Position numbers and translations under genes: made by a program
The notes under the pieces: generated by a model
What the model saw: the letters and a program-made list of their open reading frames with translations, nothing else
The model's database searches: none
What the model was told of the DNA's origin: nothing
NCBI RefSeq assembly: GCF_020515695.1
Contig: NZ_JAIWJA010000001.1
Coordinates: forward strand, 1 to 64,000
Length of the DNA: 64,000 bases
Direction of reading: 5' to 3'
Origin: Pseudomonas sp. MWU16-30317
GTDB lineage: Bacteria; Pseudomonadota; Gammaproteobacteria; Pseudomonadales; Pseudomonadaceae
Shown here: in pieces, positions 53,958-63,856 of the stretch
How positions within the stretch are numbered: position 1 is the stretch's first letter
Layout of the letters: every line of letters starts with the position of its first letter

Positions 53958-54078
53958 CCGTCACTGCTGGAATAATAGCGAGGGGGCGCCGTAACAGGGA
54001 TTCGCCCCACATCTGCTCTCTGCGCGGATCTTGAGCTTTCGGGGCGAGCACCCTCGCTACATTCAAGGTCGTCAGTGC

Positions 54079-54606
54079 TTACTGGAAAGAAGCCTGAAAC
54101 GCCTTCACCGCCTCGCTGGCGCAGGCTTCATCCTTGTCGCCACCTGGCGCCCCGGACACCCCCAGACCGCCGATCACCTGATGATCGGCACGGCGCAAGG
54201 TCACGCCACCGGGAATGAACAACACCTCGGGCACGGTATTCAGCGCGCCGTTGGTGGGGCCGTCCAGATGCGCGGCGATCAGCTCGCTGGTGCTGTTCTT
54301 GTCGAACGCCTGGCCATAGGAAAACGCCGTATAGGCCTTGCGATAGGACACCGACAACGACTGCAACGGCACCGTATCGCCCTTGATCACCGCCTGTTCG
54401 TGCCCGGATGGATCGACCACCGCGGCCGTCACCGAATAGCCCCGCGCCGCGCAGATCTGCACCGCCTTGCTGGCTAGCTGTTCAGCGGTCTGCCAGGGCA
54501 GTTTTTGCGTGGTGATCAACGCAGGCGGAGCGGCGTTGGCGGCATTGGCGGCCAGCACTGCAGTGAGGGTCAACAGCGGCAAGGCGAAGCGGCGATTCAG
54601 GGCCAT
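54079..54606 (-). CDS. GlcG/HbpS-family heme-binding-like protein, exported
   Basis: A protein of 175 residues with a signal peptide (RRFALPLLTLTAVLAANAANA). The mature region has SKAVQICAARGYSVTAAVVD, KAYTAFSYGQAF and GGVTLRRADHQVIGGLGVSG, the HbpS/GlcG fold (DUF336). Members bind heme or cobalamin or accompany glycolate oxidation; here it is alone. The ATG at 54606 follows AGGAGATTGCCCT. Divergent from a LysR gene 99 bp away. Confidence 0.85.
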   Translation of the reverse strand: MALNRRFALPLLTLTAVLAANAANAAPPALITTQKLPWQTAEQLASKAVQICAARGYSVTAAVVDPSGHEQAVIKGDTVPLQSLSVSYRKAYTAFSYGQAFDKNSTSELIAAHLDGPTNGALNTVPEVLFIPGGVTLRRADHQVIGGLGVSGAPGGDKDEACASEAVKAFQASFQ

Positions 54607-54705
54607 AGGGCAATCTCCTGTGGGAAAGCCCCAGTATCGGCAACAGCGCCCATGGCAGAAACCGGATATTCTCGGAATGTCTTTCCGAAAAACCGGACAA
54701 TTGCC

Positions 54706-55602
54706 ATGCATGAAATCTCCGATATGGCGGTATTCGTCGAGGTGGCCCGCCAGGGTGGATTCTCAGCGGCGGGGCGTAGCCTGGGCCTGGCCAGCTCGGT
54801 GGTCAGCGATCGGGTCAAGGCCCTGGAAAGCCGCCTGGGTGTGAAGCTGCTGCACCGCACCACCCGCAGCCAGATGCTTACCGAGAGCGGGCAGCTCTAC
54901 CTTGAGCGGGCGCAGGACATCGTCGCCGACATCGCCGCGCTGGAGTCCCTGGTGCTGGAGGCCAGCGTGGCGCCGCGCGGCCCGCTGCGGGTGACGGCGC
55001 CGGGCCCGCTGGGTCGGCGGCATATCGCGCCCTTGGTCGGCGCGTTCTGCCAGGCGCATCCGCAGATTCAGGTGCACTTGACCCTCGACGATCGCTTCAG
55101 CGACATCGTCGGCGAGGGCTTCGATATCGCCGTGCGCGGCGGCCCGCTGATCGACAGCCAGTTCACCGGTCGCCAGTTGTTCGACACACGCCGGGTAGTG
55201 GTGGCCAGTCCTGCCTATCTGCGCGCGGCCGGTACGCCCGTGACGCCTGCGGATCTGCATCGACACCGTTGCCTGCTGTTCAATCACGAGGGGCACTTTC
55301 ATGCCGACTGGCGCTTCGGCCGGGGGGCACAGGCGCAGACCTTGCGGGTCGAGGGCGCGCTGGTGGCGAGCAACTCCGAGCTGCCCATCGACTGGGCGTT
55401 GCAGGGCCTGGGCCTGACCCAGAAGTCCTGGTGGGAAGTGGCGGCCCAGGTTGCCGACGGCCGCCTGTGCACCGTGCTCGACACGTACGAACCGGAGCCG
55501 GTGTCGTTTTACGGGATACACCCGGTGCGCTCCGCGCAGTCGCGCAAGGTGGGGTTGTTCATCGAGGCGCTGAGTCAGTGGTTTGTGGGGTTCAGTGGTT
55601 GA
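54706..55602 (+). CDS. LysR-family transcriptional regulator
   Basis: A protein of 298 residues. HTH region: ISDMAVFVEVARQGGFSAAG, then LGLASSVVSDRVKALESRLG; wing LLHRTTRSQMLTESGQ. Effector domain: HPQIQVHLTLDDRFSDIVGE. It is divergent from the HbpS-like gene and 190 bp ahead of an aldo/keto reductase gene on the same strand; either could be its target. Confidence 0.88.
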   Translation: MHEISDMAVFVEVARQGGFSAAGRSLGLASSVVSDRVKALESRLGVKLLHRTTRSQMLTESGQLYLERAQDIVADIAALESLVLEASVAPRGPLRVTAPGPLGRRHIAPLVGAFCQAHPQIQVHLTLDDRFSDIVGEGFDIAVRGGPLIDSQFTGRQLFDTRRVVVASPAYLRAAGTPVTPADLHRHRCLLFNHEGHFHADWRFGRGAQAQTLRVEGALVASNSELPIDWALQGLGLTQKSWWEVAAQVADGRLCTVLDTYEPEPVSFYGIHPVRSAQSRKVGLFIEALSQWFVGFSG

Positions 55603-55654
55603 GTGGGGTGGTGATTTTGCCAGTGACGTCTGCGGCGATGCTGGCGGCCCTTTC

Positions 55655-55673
55655 GCGAGCAAGCTTTGCTCGC
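55655..55673. repeat. REP-like hairpin
   Basis: GCGAGCAA, 3-nt loop, TTGCTCGC, preceded by CCCTTTC: the core of a Pseudomonas REP element between the LysR and aldo/keto reductase genes. Confidence 0.7.
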
Positions 55674-55792
55674 ACAGGTGTCACCTGAGCCGACCTGAGA
55701 GCAGATTTCATCCAGCCAGTGCGAACCAAAGGCGCAAGATGGCGTCAGCTTTCATACCTTCTGGTTTCCATCCCTCGTTCAAGGAGAGCGAA

Positions 55793-56737
55793 ATGCACAA
55801 GCGTCCACTTGGCAATACCGGTATCGATATCGTCCCGCTGGTGTTCGGCGGCAATGTGTTTGGCTGGACCATCGATGAAAAGACCAGTTTCGCCGTGCTC
55901 GATGCCTTCGTCGATCATGGCTTCAACGCCATCGATACCGCCGATGTCTACTCGGCCTGGGCCGACGGCAACAAGGGGGGTGAATCCGAAACCATTATCG
56001 GTCGCTGGCTCAAGGCGCGCCCTGGTGCACGTGAGAAGGTGGCGATCTTCACCAAGGTCGGTGCCGACATGGGCCAGGGCAACAAGGGTCTGTCCGGTGC
56101 CTATATTCCCAAGGCGCTCGACGCTTCGCTGGCACGCTTGGGCACCGATCATATCGACCTGTATTTCTCCCACTGGCCCGATCCGCAGACGCCCTATGCC
56201 GAAACCCTGAGTGCCTATGACGCCGCGCTCAAGGCCGGCAAGATCCGCTCGGTGGGCGCGTCCAATCTGGACGCCGCGCAGTTGCAGGAATCGCTGAAGG
56301 TGGCCAAGGAACAGGGCTTGCCGGCCTATCAGGTGCTGCAACCGGAGTACAACCTGTACGACCGCGCCAGCTTCGATGGCGCGCTGCGCGAGACCTGCAT
56401 CGACAACACTATCGGCGTGGTCACCTACTACAGCCTGGCGTCGGGGTTTCTCTCGGGCAAGTACCGCAGCAAGGCCGACCTGAGCCAGAGCAAGCGCGGC
56501 GAGAAAGTCGGCAAGTACCTGGACCAACGTGGCCTGGCGCTGCTCGAAGTGTTGGACGGCGTCGCGGCCGATCATGGCGCCAAGCCCGCAGAAGTGGCCC
56601 TGGCCTGGCTGATCGCCCGCGAAGGTGTGACCGCGCCCATCGCCAGTGCCACCAGCGTGGCTCAGGTAGAGAGCTTCGCTAGGGCGGCAACGCTGAAGCT
56701 CAGCGCGGCGCAAGTGAAGGCGTTGAGCGAGGCCTGA
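55793..56737 (+). CDS. Aldo/keto reductase
   Basis: A protein of 314 residues from the ATG at 55793 with AAGGAGAGCG upstream. Tetrad: Asp and Tyr in AIDTADVYSAW, Lys in FTKVG, His in LYFSHWPD. It starts KRPLGNTGIDIVPLVFGGNV, as in the AKR12/YajO-like group. NADPH tail is APIASATSVAQVESF. Third LysR-linked aldo/keto reductase in the window. Substrate unknown. Confidence 0.9.
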   Translation: MHKRPLGNTGIDIVPLVFGGNVFGWTIDEKTSFAVLDAFVDHGFNAIDTADVYSAWADGNKGGESETIIGRWLKARPGAREKVAIFTKVGADMGQGNKGLSGAYIPKALDASLARLGTDHIDLYFSHWPDPQTPYAETLSAYDAALKAGKIRSVGASNLDAAQLQESLKVAKEQGLPAYQVLQPEYNLYDRASFDGALRETCIDNTIGVVTYYSLASGFLSGKYRSKADLSQSKRGEKVGKYLDQRGLALLEVLDGVAADHGAKPAEVALAWLIAREGVTAPIASATSVAQVESFARAATLKLSAAQVKALSEA

Positions 56738-56800
56738 ATTTTCGCCGCCGAACGCGCACCCTTGCCCCACAGCTGATGGAACTGTTCCAACGTCGTACAC

Positions 56801-56830
56801 CTGTGGGAGCGAGGCTTGCCCGCGAAGAGG
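56801..56830. repeat. REP-like element
   Basis: CTGTGGGAGCGAGGCTTGCC followed by CGCGAAGAGG matches the Pseudomonas REP pattern; it lies between convergent genes. Confidence 0.65.
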
Positions 56831-56844
56831 CCCGCGAAATCAGC

Positions 56845-58905
56845 TCAAAAATCGAACGTCACGCCGGTGTACAGCGCTCGGCCATCCCCCGGCGAGTGCA
56901 GCGCCGCAACAGCGCCATCGGGGTCATACCACACATATTCGTAGTAGCGGTTGGCAACGTTCTTCAGCTGTACATCGACGCTCACCGAGTCACTCACCCT
57001 GTAGCTCGCGCCAAGGTTCATCAGCACGTATGCACCGTAGGTCCCCTGGGTGTTGTTCTTCTCCAGATAGTAATTGCTTTGGCCGTTCATCCACGCCGAC
57101 AGCTGCAGCTTCTTGCTCAGTTGATAGTTGGCGCCGGCGCTGTACAGGTGGTGCGGCACGTGGTCGATCTCGCGGCCTTTACTGTCCGGGTAAGTACCCC
57201 CCGGCTCGAGAATTTTCGAGTACTGCCAGGAGTAGGCCAGCCACACATCGGTGCGGGTATCGGGGTGCAGGTTGACCTGCGCGTCGTAGCCCCAGCGCCG
57301 GGTCTTGCCGACGTTGTCGGAGGCACCGGTGGGGTCGTTGAGGCGGCGGCTGAACTCGCCGGACGCTTGTTGTTGCCAATAGGCGACGCGCCCGTCTATC
57401 CACTGCGCAGAGGCGAACTTGATCCCGGTTTCCCAGCCGTCGTTGAGCGATGGCGCCAGATCGTCGTTGTTCGGCGGCACCTTGTACGCCGCCGAACCGG
57501 TAGCGACCTGAAAGGTGCGCCCCCAGTTGGCGTACAGGCTTGCCTGTTGCCAGGGCGAGTAGACCACGCTGATTTTCGGTTGCTTGATCAGCCCGTAATC
57601 GTTGATGTCGTAGTGCTGCCCGGTCATGCGGTTGGTGAAGTCGCCCGCGACGCGATCAACCCGGTAGGCGGGGATGATCTTCAACGATTCGACGGGCTGG
57701 ATCACCGCCTGCACGTAGCCGCCATAGGTGTCGAAATCGAACTGCTGATCGCGGGTCTGCGCCTGACGCACGCGCTCGACCGTACGGTAGCGCTCGCTTT
57801 GGTTGTCCTGCTTCTGCACGTCCAGGCCGCCTTCGAGGGCAAAGTCGTTCAGCCAGCGGACCACAGGCCGCCAGGTCAGGGTGGTGATGGCGCCGTATTG
57901 GGTTTCATAGGCGTCGCGCTCCTGCTGCGCGGTGGTGCGCCAGTATTGGGTCCAGCGGCGGTCGTCGAAGGTGTTGACGTAGGTCTTGGCGCCCCAGGCC
58001 AGTTGCTCGGTGAGGTCGGTATCCAGGTGCAGGCTGAGCTGGTTCATGCGCCGGGTGCCCTGGTCGCTGTCGTTGTAGGCATTGGTCATGCGCGGGTGGT
58101 CGTGGGCGTTCTGTTCGGTGAGGTAGCCCGGCTCTTGCGCCTCGGCTTCGTAGTGACGAGCGATGAGGCCCACACGGTAGCTGCCGTCATCAGGGGTGTA
58201 GAACCACTTGCCGCCTAGTGAAAATTTGTCGGCATCGGCGTGATCGCGATAGCCGTCACTCTTCTGGTAGGCGAAGAAGTAATTCTGCGTCCAGTTGCTG
58301 GTTTCGATGCCCTTGGCCAGTTGCAGCTCCTGGGTGTTGTAGTTGCCCACCCGGACTCGCGCCTTGGTGTAGTCGCCGCCCAGGCGCGTGTTGATATTGA
58401 CGTTGCCAGCGATGTTGTTGAGCCCATAACGCGGGTCGCTGGTGCCGCGGACCACTTCGATGTGGTCGATGTCGAGCGGGAAGATCATGTCCATGAACGG
58501 CATATTGCCGTCGTTGCTGTTGCTGGGGATGCCATCGATCAGGACTTTGACGGCGTTGACTTCGCCTTCGCCGTTGAAGCCACGAAAGGAGATCTTGCCT
58601 GAAGTAGTGCCCTGGTTGAACTCGGTGAGGGTCACCCCAGGCGTGCGGCGAAACAGCTCCCAGCTATAGGCGACCGGCATTTTTTCGATCAGGTCGCCGC
58701 CGAGGATATCGACGGAGCTCAAGACGCTGCTGGTCGCTAACGGGCCGCTCGCGCTGCCGGAGACGTTGACGGTAGCCAAATTGACGGTGCCCAATGTGAG
58801 TGTCGAGCCGGCGGCCGGCGCGGTGTCGGCCATGGCAAGCTCTAGCGGCAGCAAGGCGAACAGCGCCGAGGCCCGCAGGGTGTGGCGTGAAAAGCGTTGA
58901 AACAT
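56845..58905 (-). CDS. TonB-dependent outer-membrane receptor
   Basis: A protein of 686 residues. Signal peptide (RASALFALLPLELAMA), plug domain (DLIEKMPVAYSWELFRRTPG; FNGEGEVNAVKVLIDGIPSN; IDHIEVVRGTSDPRYGLNN) and a barrel ending in Phe (LYTGVTFDF). No STN domain. The ATG at 58905 is used; upstream frame lacks coding character. It lies 175 bp after a DUF2946 gene on the same strand. DUF2946 proteins often accompany copper or zinc transport genes, so a metal or metallophore ligand is likely, but no CxxxM-type OprC motif was recognised. Confidence 0.88.
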   Translation of the reverse strand: MFQRFSRHTLRASALFALLPLELAMADTAPAAGSTLTLGTVNLATVNVSGSASGPLATSSVLSSVDILGGDLIEKMPVAYSWELFRRTPGVTLTEFNQGTTSGKISFRGFNGEGEVNAVKVLIDGIPSNSNDGNMPFMDMIFPLDIDHIEVVRGTSDPRYGLNNIAGNVNINTRLGGDYTKARVRVGNYNTQELQLAKGIETSNWTQNYFFAYQKSDGYRDHADADKFSLGGKWFYTPDDGSYRVGLIARHYEAEAQEPGYLTEQNAHDHPRMTNAYNDSDQGTRRMNQLSLHLDTDLTEQLAWGAKTYVNTFDDRRWTQYWRTTAQQERDAYETQYGAITTLTWRPVVRWLNDFALEGGLDVQKQDNQSERYRTVERVRQAQTRDQQFDFDTYGGYVQAVIQPVESLKIIPAYRVDRVAGDFTNRMTGQHYDINDYGLIKQPKISVVYSPWQQASLYANWGRTFQVATGSAAYKVPPNNDDLAPSLNDGWETGIKFASAQWIDGRVAYWQQQASGEFSRRLNDPTGASDNVGKTRRWGYDAQVNLHPDTRTDVWLAYSWQYSKILEPGGTYPDSKGREIDHVPHHLYSAGANYQLSKKLQLSAWMNGQSNYYLEKNNTQGTYGAYVLMNLGASYRVSDSVSVDVQLKNVANRYYEYVWYDPDGAVAALHSPGDGRALYTGVTFDF

Positions 58906-59079
58906 GGTGCGATATCCCTGAACGCAAGCGCGTACGCCGCCGCGCCGGCGGGTCGGGTCGACTGGCCAGGCACAGGTGAGCGTGATTCTCCCGCGCGGCA
59001 TGAAAAAGGCCGCTGGAGCGCGCTTCAAGTAGAAGTCAGATGGCAAGTACGGCCCAACCGGGCGGCGCCTCGCCGTGAT

Positions 59080-59565
59080 TCAACCCAGGTACAGGGCGGG
59101 CGGGGCGCGGGGCCCGGCGATAAACAGGGCGAGGGGCTGGCGATGGCCGCGCAGGGAGCGCGGCACCGCAGCGGTGGCCGGAGCCAGTGCCGTAAACAGC
59201 GAGGTCGGCGACGTGTGGCCAGCCGCAGGAGAGTGGAACAGCAAGCTGCAATAACCGCACTTTTCCCACAGCGCGTGCAGTTCCCCTTGCTGGCCATGAT
59301 CATGGTCATGAGACGAATCCGCAGACGCTTGCAGGCTGCTGCCCATGGACATCGACATGCCCATAGGCATCGACATGGTCATGGCGGGCGCTGCCATGCT
59401 TGGCAGGGTCTGCGAGATCAGCGGCCCGACAAAGATCATCCACATCGCGAACAGGCCGAGCCAGGCGCCGTGTCGGGCGCCAGTGGACCTGCTGCGAGTG
59501 CGATGGAATGAGGAGTGAGTCACGGTACTGCCGATCAAGGGACTGGAATAGCGCGTCGCCATCAT
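59080..59565 (-). CDS. DUF2946 family protein, metal-linked
   Basis: Up to 161 residues; an in-frame GTG at 59523 is an alternative start nearer the family norm. Membrane helix AWLGLFAMWMIFVGPLISQT, a Met-rich stretch (MTMSMPMGMSMSMG), a His-rich DSSHDHDHG and the diagnostic CGYCSLLFHSP. The Met and His clusters suggest copper or zinc binding outside the membrane. It is upstream of and co-oriented with the TonB receptor. Confidence 0.8.
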   Translation of the reverse strand: MMATRYSSPLIGSTVTHSSFHRTRSRSTGARHGAWLGLFAMWMIFVGPLISQTLPSMAAPAMTMSMPMGMSMSMGSSLQASADSSHDHDHGQQGELHALWEKCGYCSLLFHSPAAGHTSPTSLFTALAPATAAVPRSLRGHRQPLALFIAGPRAPPALYLG

Positions 59566-59710
59566 CCAGCAATCGTGCGCGACGATCCAGCAAAGACGAT
59601 TGAACGTGCCTCAAATTAATGCGCGCCAGGAATTATCTTTCGTCAGGCGCGCGCTTTATCCGCACCGTTGCAAGCGTTACCCTCCACCAACTCGAGGGGC
59701 TGGATAATGT

Positions 59711-59722
59711 GGGTATATACCC
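59711..59722. promoter_or_regulatory. 12-bp perfect palindrome between DUF2946 and aldehyde dehydrogenase genes
   Basis: GGGTATATACCC lies 65 bp before the dehydrogenase ATG and 146 bp before the DUF2946 start. Palindromes of this shape serve as sites for small homomeric repressors; the protein is not known. Confidence 0.35.
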
Positions 59723-59786
59723 CTATTATGTCGGCCCAGCTTGAACACTCATCCCATGGTTGATGGCGAGCCAAGTCGAGGTAGCG

Positions 59787-61217
59787 ATGTATCCCAACGT
59801 ACAGCTGTTCATCAATGGCACCTGGCGAGACAGCAAGGACGGGCGCAGCATCCGCGTCCTCAACCCCGAGAACAACGAGGCCATCGGCACGGTCGCCCAT
59901 GCCGATATCGCCGATCTGGACGAGGCCCTTGCCGCAGCTGAAGCAGGCTTTGCCGCCTGGCGTCGGGTCGGTGCCTTCGACCGTTACAAGATCATGCGCA
60001 AGGCCGCGCAGCTGCTGCGCGAGCGCCAGCCGGCCATCGCCAACCTGATGACTCAGGAGCAGGGCAAGCCGCTGGCTGAATCCCTGACCGAGGTCGCCTC
60101 GGCGGCGGACATCATTGACTGGATGGCCGAAGAAGGCCGCCGTGCCTATGGGCGTATCGTTCCGGGGCGCAGCCCCAACGTCGAACAAAAGGTGATCCGC
60201 GAGCCGGTCGGCCCGGTAGCCGCATTCACGCCGTGGAACTTCCCGATCAACCAGGTGGTGCGCAAGTTATCTGCGGCATTGGCGGCGGGCTGCTCGATCA
60301 TCATCAAGGCCCCCGAGGAAACCCCGGCATCGCCGGCCGAGTTGATCCGCGCCTTCGCCGACGCCGGCGTACCAGCAGGCGTCATCGGTTTGGTCTACGG
60401 TGATCCGGCGCAGGTATCGAGCTATCTGATCGCCCACCCGGTGATCAAGAAGGTCACTTTTACCGGCTCCACGCCAGTGGGCAAGCAACTGGCGGCACTG
60501 GCCGGTCAGCACATGAAGCGCGCGACCATGGAGCTGGGCGGCCATGCGCCGGCCATCGTGTTCGCCGACGCGGATATCGACAATGCCGTCAAGGTGCTGG
60601 TCGGCACCAAGTTCCGCAATGCCGGGCAAGTCTGTGTGTCGCCCACGCGGTTTCTGGTGCAGCGTGGGGTGTACGCGCAGTTCGTCGAGAAGTTCGTCGC
60701 GCTGGCCGGGCAGATCAAGGTCGGCGGCGGCTTGAGCGATGGTGTGACCATGGGCCCGCTGGCCAATGATCGGCGCGTGACGGCCTTGACGAAGCTGGTC
60801 GGCGAGGCCGTAGCGCAGGGCGCCAAGGTCGAACTGGGCGGCAAGGCGGGTGAAGGCCTGGGCAATTTCTTTGCGCCGACGGTGCTGTCCAACCTGACGC
60901 CGGACATGACCATCATGAACGACGAGCCCTTCGGCCCGGTAGCGCTCATGGTGCCATTCGACACGGTCGAAGAGGCCATTACCGAGTCCAACCGCGTACC
61001 CTACGGCCTGGCCTCCTATGCCTTCACCACCTCGACCCGCACCGCTCACGCGCTGAGCTACGGGATCGAAGCGGGCATGCTGTCCATCAACCACCAGGGC
61101 ATCGGCCTGCCGGAAATTCCGTTCGGTGGGGTCAAGGATTCGGGCTATGGTTCGGAAGGCGGGACGGAAGCGATCGAGGCGTATCTGAACACCAAGCTGG
61201 TGACGCAGTTCAACTAA
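59787..61217 (+). CDS. NAD(P)-dependent aldehyde dehydrogenase, succinate-semialdehyde dehydrogenase-like
   Basis: A protein of 476 residues. Catalytic Cys in [11 protein letters not shown], general-base Glu in [10 protein letters not shown], oxyanion Asn in PWNFPINQ; cofactor motif [11 protein letters not shown]. It is closest to the class with succinate-semialdehyde and related aldehydes as substrates. ATG at 59787 has GAGG upstream. It ends at a strong terminator; no operon partner. Confidence 0.88.
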   Translation: MYPNVQLFINGTWRDSKDGRSIRVLNPENNEAIGTVAHADIADLDEALAAAEAGFAAWRRVGAFDRYKIMRKAAQLLRERQPAIANLMTQEQGKPLAESLTEVASAADIIDWMAEEGRRAYGRIVPGRSPNVEQKVIREPVGPVAAFTPWNFPINQVVRKLSAALAAGCSIIIKAPEETPASPAELIRAFADAGVPAGVIGLVYGDPAQVSSYLIAHPVIKKVTFTGSTPVGKQLAALAGQHMKRATMELGGHAPAIVFADADIDNAVKVLVGTKFRNAGQVCVSPTRFLVQRGVYAQFVEKFVALAGQIKVGGGLSDGVTMGPLANDRRVTALTKLVGEAVAQGAKVELGGKAGEGLGNFFAPTVLSNLTPDMTIMNDEPFGPVALMVPFDTVEEAITESNRVPYGLASYAFTTSTRTAHALSYGIEAGMLSINHQGIGLPEIPFGGVKDSGYGSEGGTEAIEAYLNTKLVTQFN

Positions 61218-61235
61218 GCAGTTGCAGTCACGAAG

Positions 61236-61265
61236 AAGCCGCCGAGGTGCATGCCTCGGCGGCTT
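61236..61265 (+). terminator. Rho-independent terminator after aldehyde dehydrogenase
   Basis: AAGCCGCCGAGG, 6-nt loop, CCTCGGCGGCTT followed by TTC: 12-bp stem and short T run. Confidence 0.9.
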
Positions 61266-61353
61266 TTCATTGGCGATCTTCAGGGTCACGGCAATGGCTG
61301 CCATGGGCAGCCGTGCCAGGATCGTCGCTGCGGGCTGGCGGACTCAGGTGAGC

Positions 61354-62823
61354 TTACTGGTTGTAATCCAGATAAGTGACCTTGGTACGCACATAGGTGC
61401 GGTAGCCTTGCTCACCGTCGTCACCGCCCAGACCGGAGCGTTTCCACCCAGCATGGAAGCCGTTGATTTCTTCCGGGCCGATGCGGTTGACGTAGACCTC
61501 GCCGCTCTCCAACTCGTCGACCATGCGATTGGCCGTGCCCAGGTCGCGGGTGTACACATAGGCGCTCAAGCCGTACTCGCTGGCATTGGCCAGGTCGATC
61601 ACCTGTTGCTCGGACTCGAACGCGACGATCGGCAGGATCGGACCGAACACTTCTGCCGCGAGGATATCCGCATCGCTGGCGACGCCAGTCAACACCGTGG
61701 GCGCGACCCAATAGCCCTGGTTCAATCCAGCCGGCAGGGCTTGCGGGCCACCGAAGGCGACATGGGCGCCTTGTTCGAGGGCGCGTTTCAGGTGCTGGTT
61801 GACGCTGTCACGCTCGGCGGCGCTGACTTTAGGGCCGATATCGGTGCCTTCGGCCTGCGGGTCGCCCAATTGCAGTTGCTTGACCTCACGGACCACGGCG
61901 TCGACGAAGCGATCATGCACGCTGCTGTGCACGTAGGTGCGCTCGTTGGCGATGCACACCTGGCCGCAGTTGGTCATGCGCGAGGCCACGGCGTCCTTGG
62001 CGGCGCGTTCGATGTCGGCGTCGGCCATGACGATGAACGGCGCCTTGCCGCCCAGTTCCAGTGACACCGGGACGATCTTGTCGGCGGCGGCGTGGAGGAT
62101 CTGCATGCCGGCGCGGGTCGAACCGGTCATGGTTACCAGGTGGGTTTGTGCATGGCGAACCAGGGCATCACCGAGGGATTTGCCCGGCCCGGTGACCACG
62201 TTGACCACACCGGCGGGGATGCCGGCGCGCTGGCACAGGGTGGCCATGGCCAGGGACGACAGCGGGGTGTTCTCGCTGGGTTTGACCACGATGGCGTTGC
62301 CCGCGACGATCGCCGGCGCCACTTTGCGCAGGAACATCGCCAGCGGGAAATTCCACGGAATGATCGCCGCGACCACGCCATAGGGTTCTTCGCGGATGCT
62401 GATGGTGCGCCCCGGTGTGCCGCTCGCCATCACCTGACCGGTCTGGCGGAAGCCCAGGCCGGCGTGGTAACGCAGCATGGTCAGGGCCATTTGCACTTCG
62501 GCGCGGGCTTCCTTGATCGGCTTGCCTTGTTCGGTCACCAGCAGGCGCGCCAAGGCTTCGCTGTTTTCCTGCACCTGTTCGAGCAGGCGTTGCAGGTGGT
62601 CGGCGCGTGCCGCCAGGCCCAGGCGGGCCCAGCCCTTTTGCGCCTTGGCGGCGGCGGCGACGGCTTGCTCGGCGGTCTTGGCGTCACCTTCGGCGACCTG
62701 GCCGATGCGCGCTTCGGTGGCCGGGTTGAGCACTTCGCTGGCCTCGATGCTTGGCTGCCATTGGCCGCCGATGTAGTGGGCGGGTTCGCGGGGTAGCAGG
62801 GCCTGGATCAGGTCTTCGTACAT
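61354..62823 (-). CDS. aldA: Aldehyde dehydrogenase, lactaldehyde/glycolaldehyde type
   Basis: A protein of 489 residues. Catalytic Cys in NCGQVCIANERTYV, Glu in LELGGKAPFIV, Asn in PWNFPLAMF. AldA-type features are the EINGFHAGWKRSGLGGDDG end and the MYEDLIQALLPREPAHYIGG start. Oxidises lactaldehyde or glycolaldehyde. The ATG at 62823 has GGAGAG upstream. Divergent from a LysR gene (112 bp), its probable regulator. Gene symbol is by similarity. Confidence 0.85.
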   Translation of the reverse strand: MYEDLIQALLPREPAHYIGGQWQPSIEASEVLNPATEARIGQVAEGDAKTAEQAVAAAAKAQKGWARLGLAARADHLQRLLEQVQENSEALARLLVTEQGKPIKEARAEVQMALTMLRYHAGLGFRQTGQVMASGTPGRTISIREEPYGVVAAIIPWNFPLAMFLRKVAPAIVAGNAIVVKPSENTPLSSLAMATLCQRAGIPAGVVNVVTGPGKSLGDALVRHAQTHLVTMTGSTRAGMQILHAAADKIVPVSLELGGKAPFIVMADADIERAAKDAVASRMTNCGQVCIANERTYVHSSVHDRFVDAVVREVKQLQLGDPQAEGTDIGPKVSAAERDSVNQHLKRALEQGAHVAFGGPQALPAGLNQGYWVAPTVLTGVASDADILAAEVFGPILPIVAFESEQQVIDLANASEYGLSAYVYTRDLGTANRMVDELESGEVYVNRIGPEEINGFHAGWKRSGLGGDDGEQGYRTYVRTKVTYLDYNQ

Positions 62824-62935
62824 GGGGGAGCTCTCCTGGAGGCAGTTGAAAGTCGATGAGCCCACCCTAGGCGTTTACATCTGTTGTGGAAATTGAAATA
62901 TATTGAGCCGGGTTTTTCGAAAAAGAGAACGGTCA

Positions 62936-63790
62936 ATGCAGCTTTCACAACTACGCGCCTTTTGCGCCGTCGCCACAACCGGCTCGGTCACCGCCGCCGC
63001 CAAGGAACTGCACCGGGTGCCATCTGGCGTGACCTTGCGCATCCAGCAGCTTGAAGCCGATCTGGAGTGCCAGCTGTTCGTGCGCGAACGCCAGCGCCTG
63101 ACGCTGTCGCCGGCAGGCCGCGCCTTTCTGCCGCGGGCCAGGCAAATCGTCGAGCTCAGCGACAGCGCCAAGGCGTTGATCCGCGAGGAGGAAGTGGGCG
63201 GGCACCTGACCGTGGGTGCGCTGGACGTCGGCCTGGTGGCGTTCATGCCGCAACTGGTGGGGCGCTTTCGTCAGCACCATCCGCTGGTGAGCATGGATAT
63301 CCGCTGCGATGTGTCCGAGGTGCTGATGAGCCAGGTTGCCGAGGGCAATCTCGACATCGCCCTCACCGATGGCCCGGTGCAGTCCCCGGCGCTGGACAGT
63401 TGCTATGCCTTTGCCGACGACTTGGTGCTGATCACCGAAAAGGCCCATCCGCGGGTCGTGCTCGCGTCTGATCTGAACTGCCGTGAAATCTACGGCTTCA
63501 GGCAGAATTGCTCGTTCAGACTGCGCCTGGATCGCTGGCTGGAGGCTTCGGGCGGCGAGGCATTGCAACTGATCGAGATGGAGTCGTACCACACCATGCT
63601 GGCCTGCGTGAGCGCAGGCGCTGGCGCGGCCTGGATCCCGCGGGCGATGCTCGAGACCTTGCCGGGGCGTACGGCAGTGCGGGTGCATTCGTTGGGTGAG
63701 GCGGGGCGCTCGAGCTTGTATTTCATCTGGCGCAGCGGGCATTTGACGCGCAATGCGCAGCGCTTGCTGGGCCTGTTGGAGGGGCAGTGA
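62936..63790 (+). CDS. LysR-family transcriptional regulator
   Basis: A protein of 284 residues. MQLSQLRAFCAVATTGSVTA and LHRVPSGVTLRIQQLEADLE make the HTH; the effector domain starts HLTVGALDVGLVAFMPQL. ATG at 62936 is the family start. Divergent from aldA, which it probably activates or represses. Confidence 0.88.
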   Translation: MQLSQLRAFCAVATTGSVTAAAKELHRVPSGVTLRIQQLEADLECQLFVRERQRLTLSPAGRAFLPRARQIVELSDSAKALIREEEVGGHLTVGALDVGLVAFMPQLVGRFRQHHPLVSMDIRCDVSEVLMSQVAEGNLDIALTDGPVQSPALDSCYAFADDLVLITEKAHPRVVLASDLNCREIYGFRQNCSFRLRLDRWLEASGGEALQLIEMESYHTMLACVSAGAGAAWIPRAMLETLPGRTAVRVHSLGEAGRSSLYFIWRSGHLTRNAQRLLGLLEGQ

Positions 63791-63856
63791 GCTGGCGCTG
63801 AGCAAGTTGTCGAGGCGTTCGAGCGTGATACGTCATGCAAACGCCAGATGTCAGAT

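Noticed and set aside
56776..58218. 480-codon plus-strand frame over the TonB receptor
   Set aside because: Shadow of the receptor; hydrophobic but without family pattern.
59643..60188. 181-codon minus-strand frame over the aldehyde dehydrogenase start
   Set aside because: Antisense to the conserved dehydrogenase N terminus; composition of a shadow frame.
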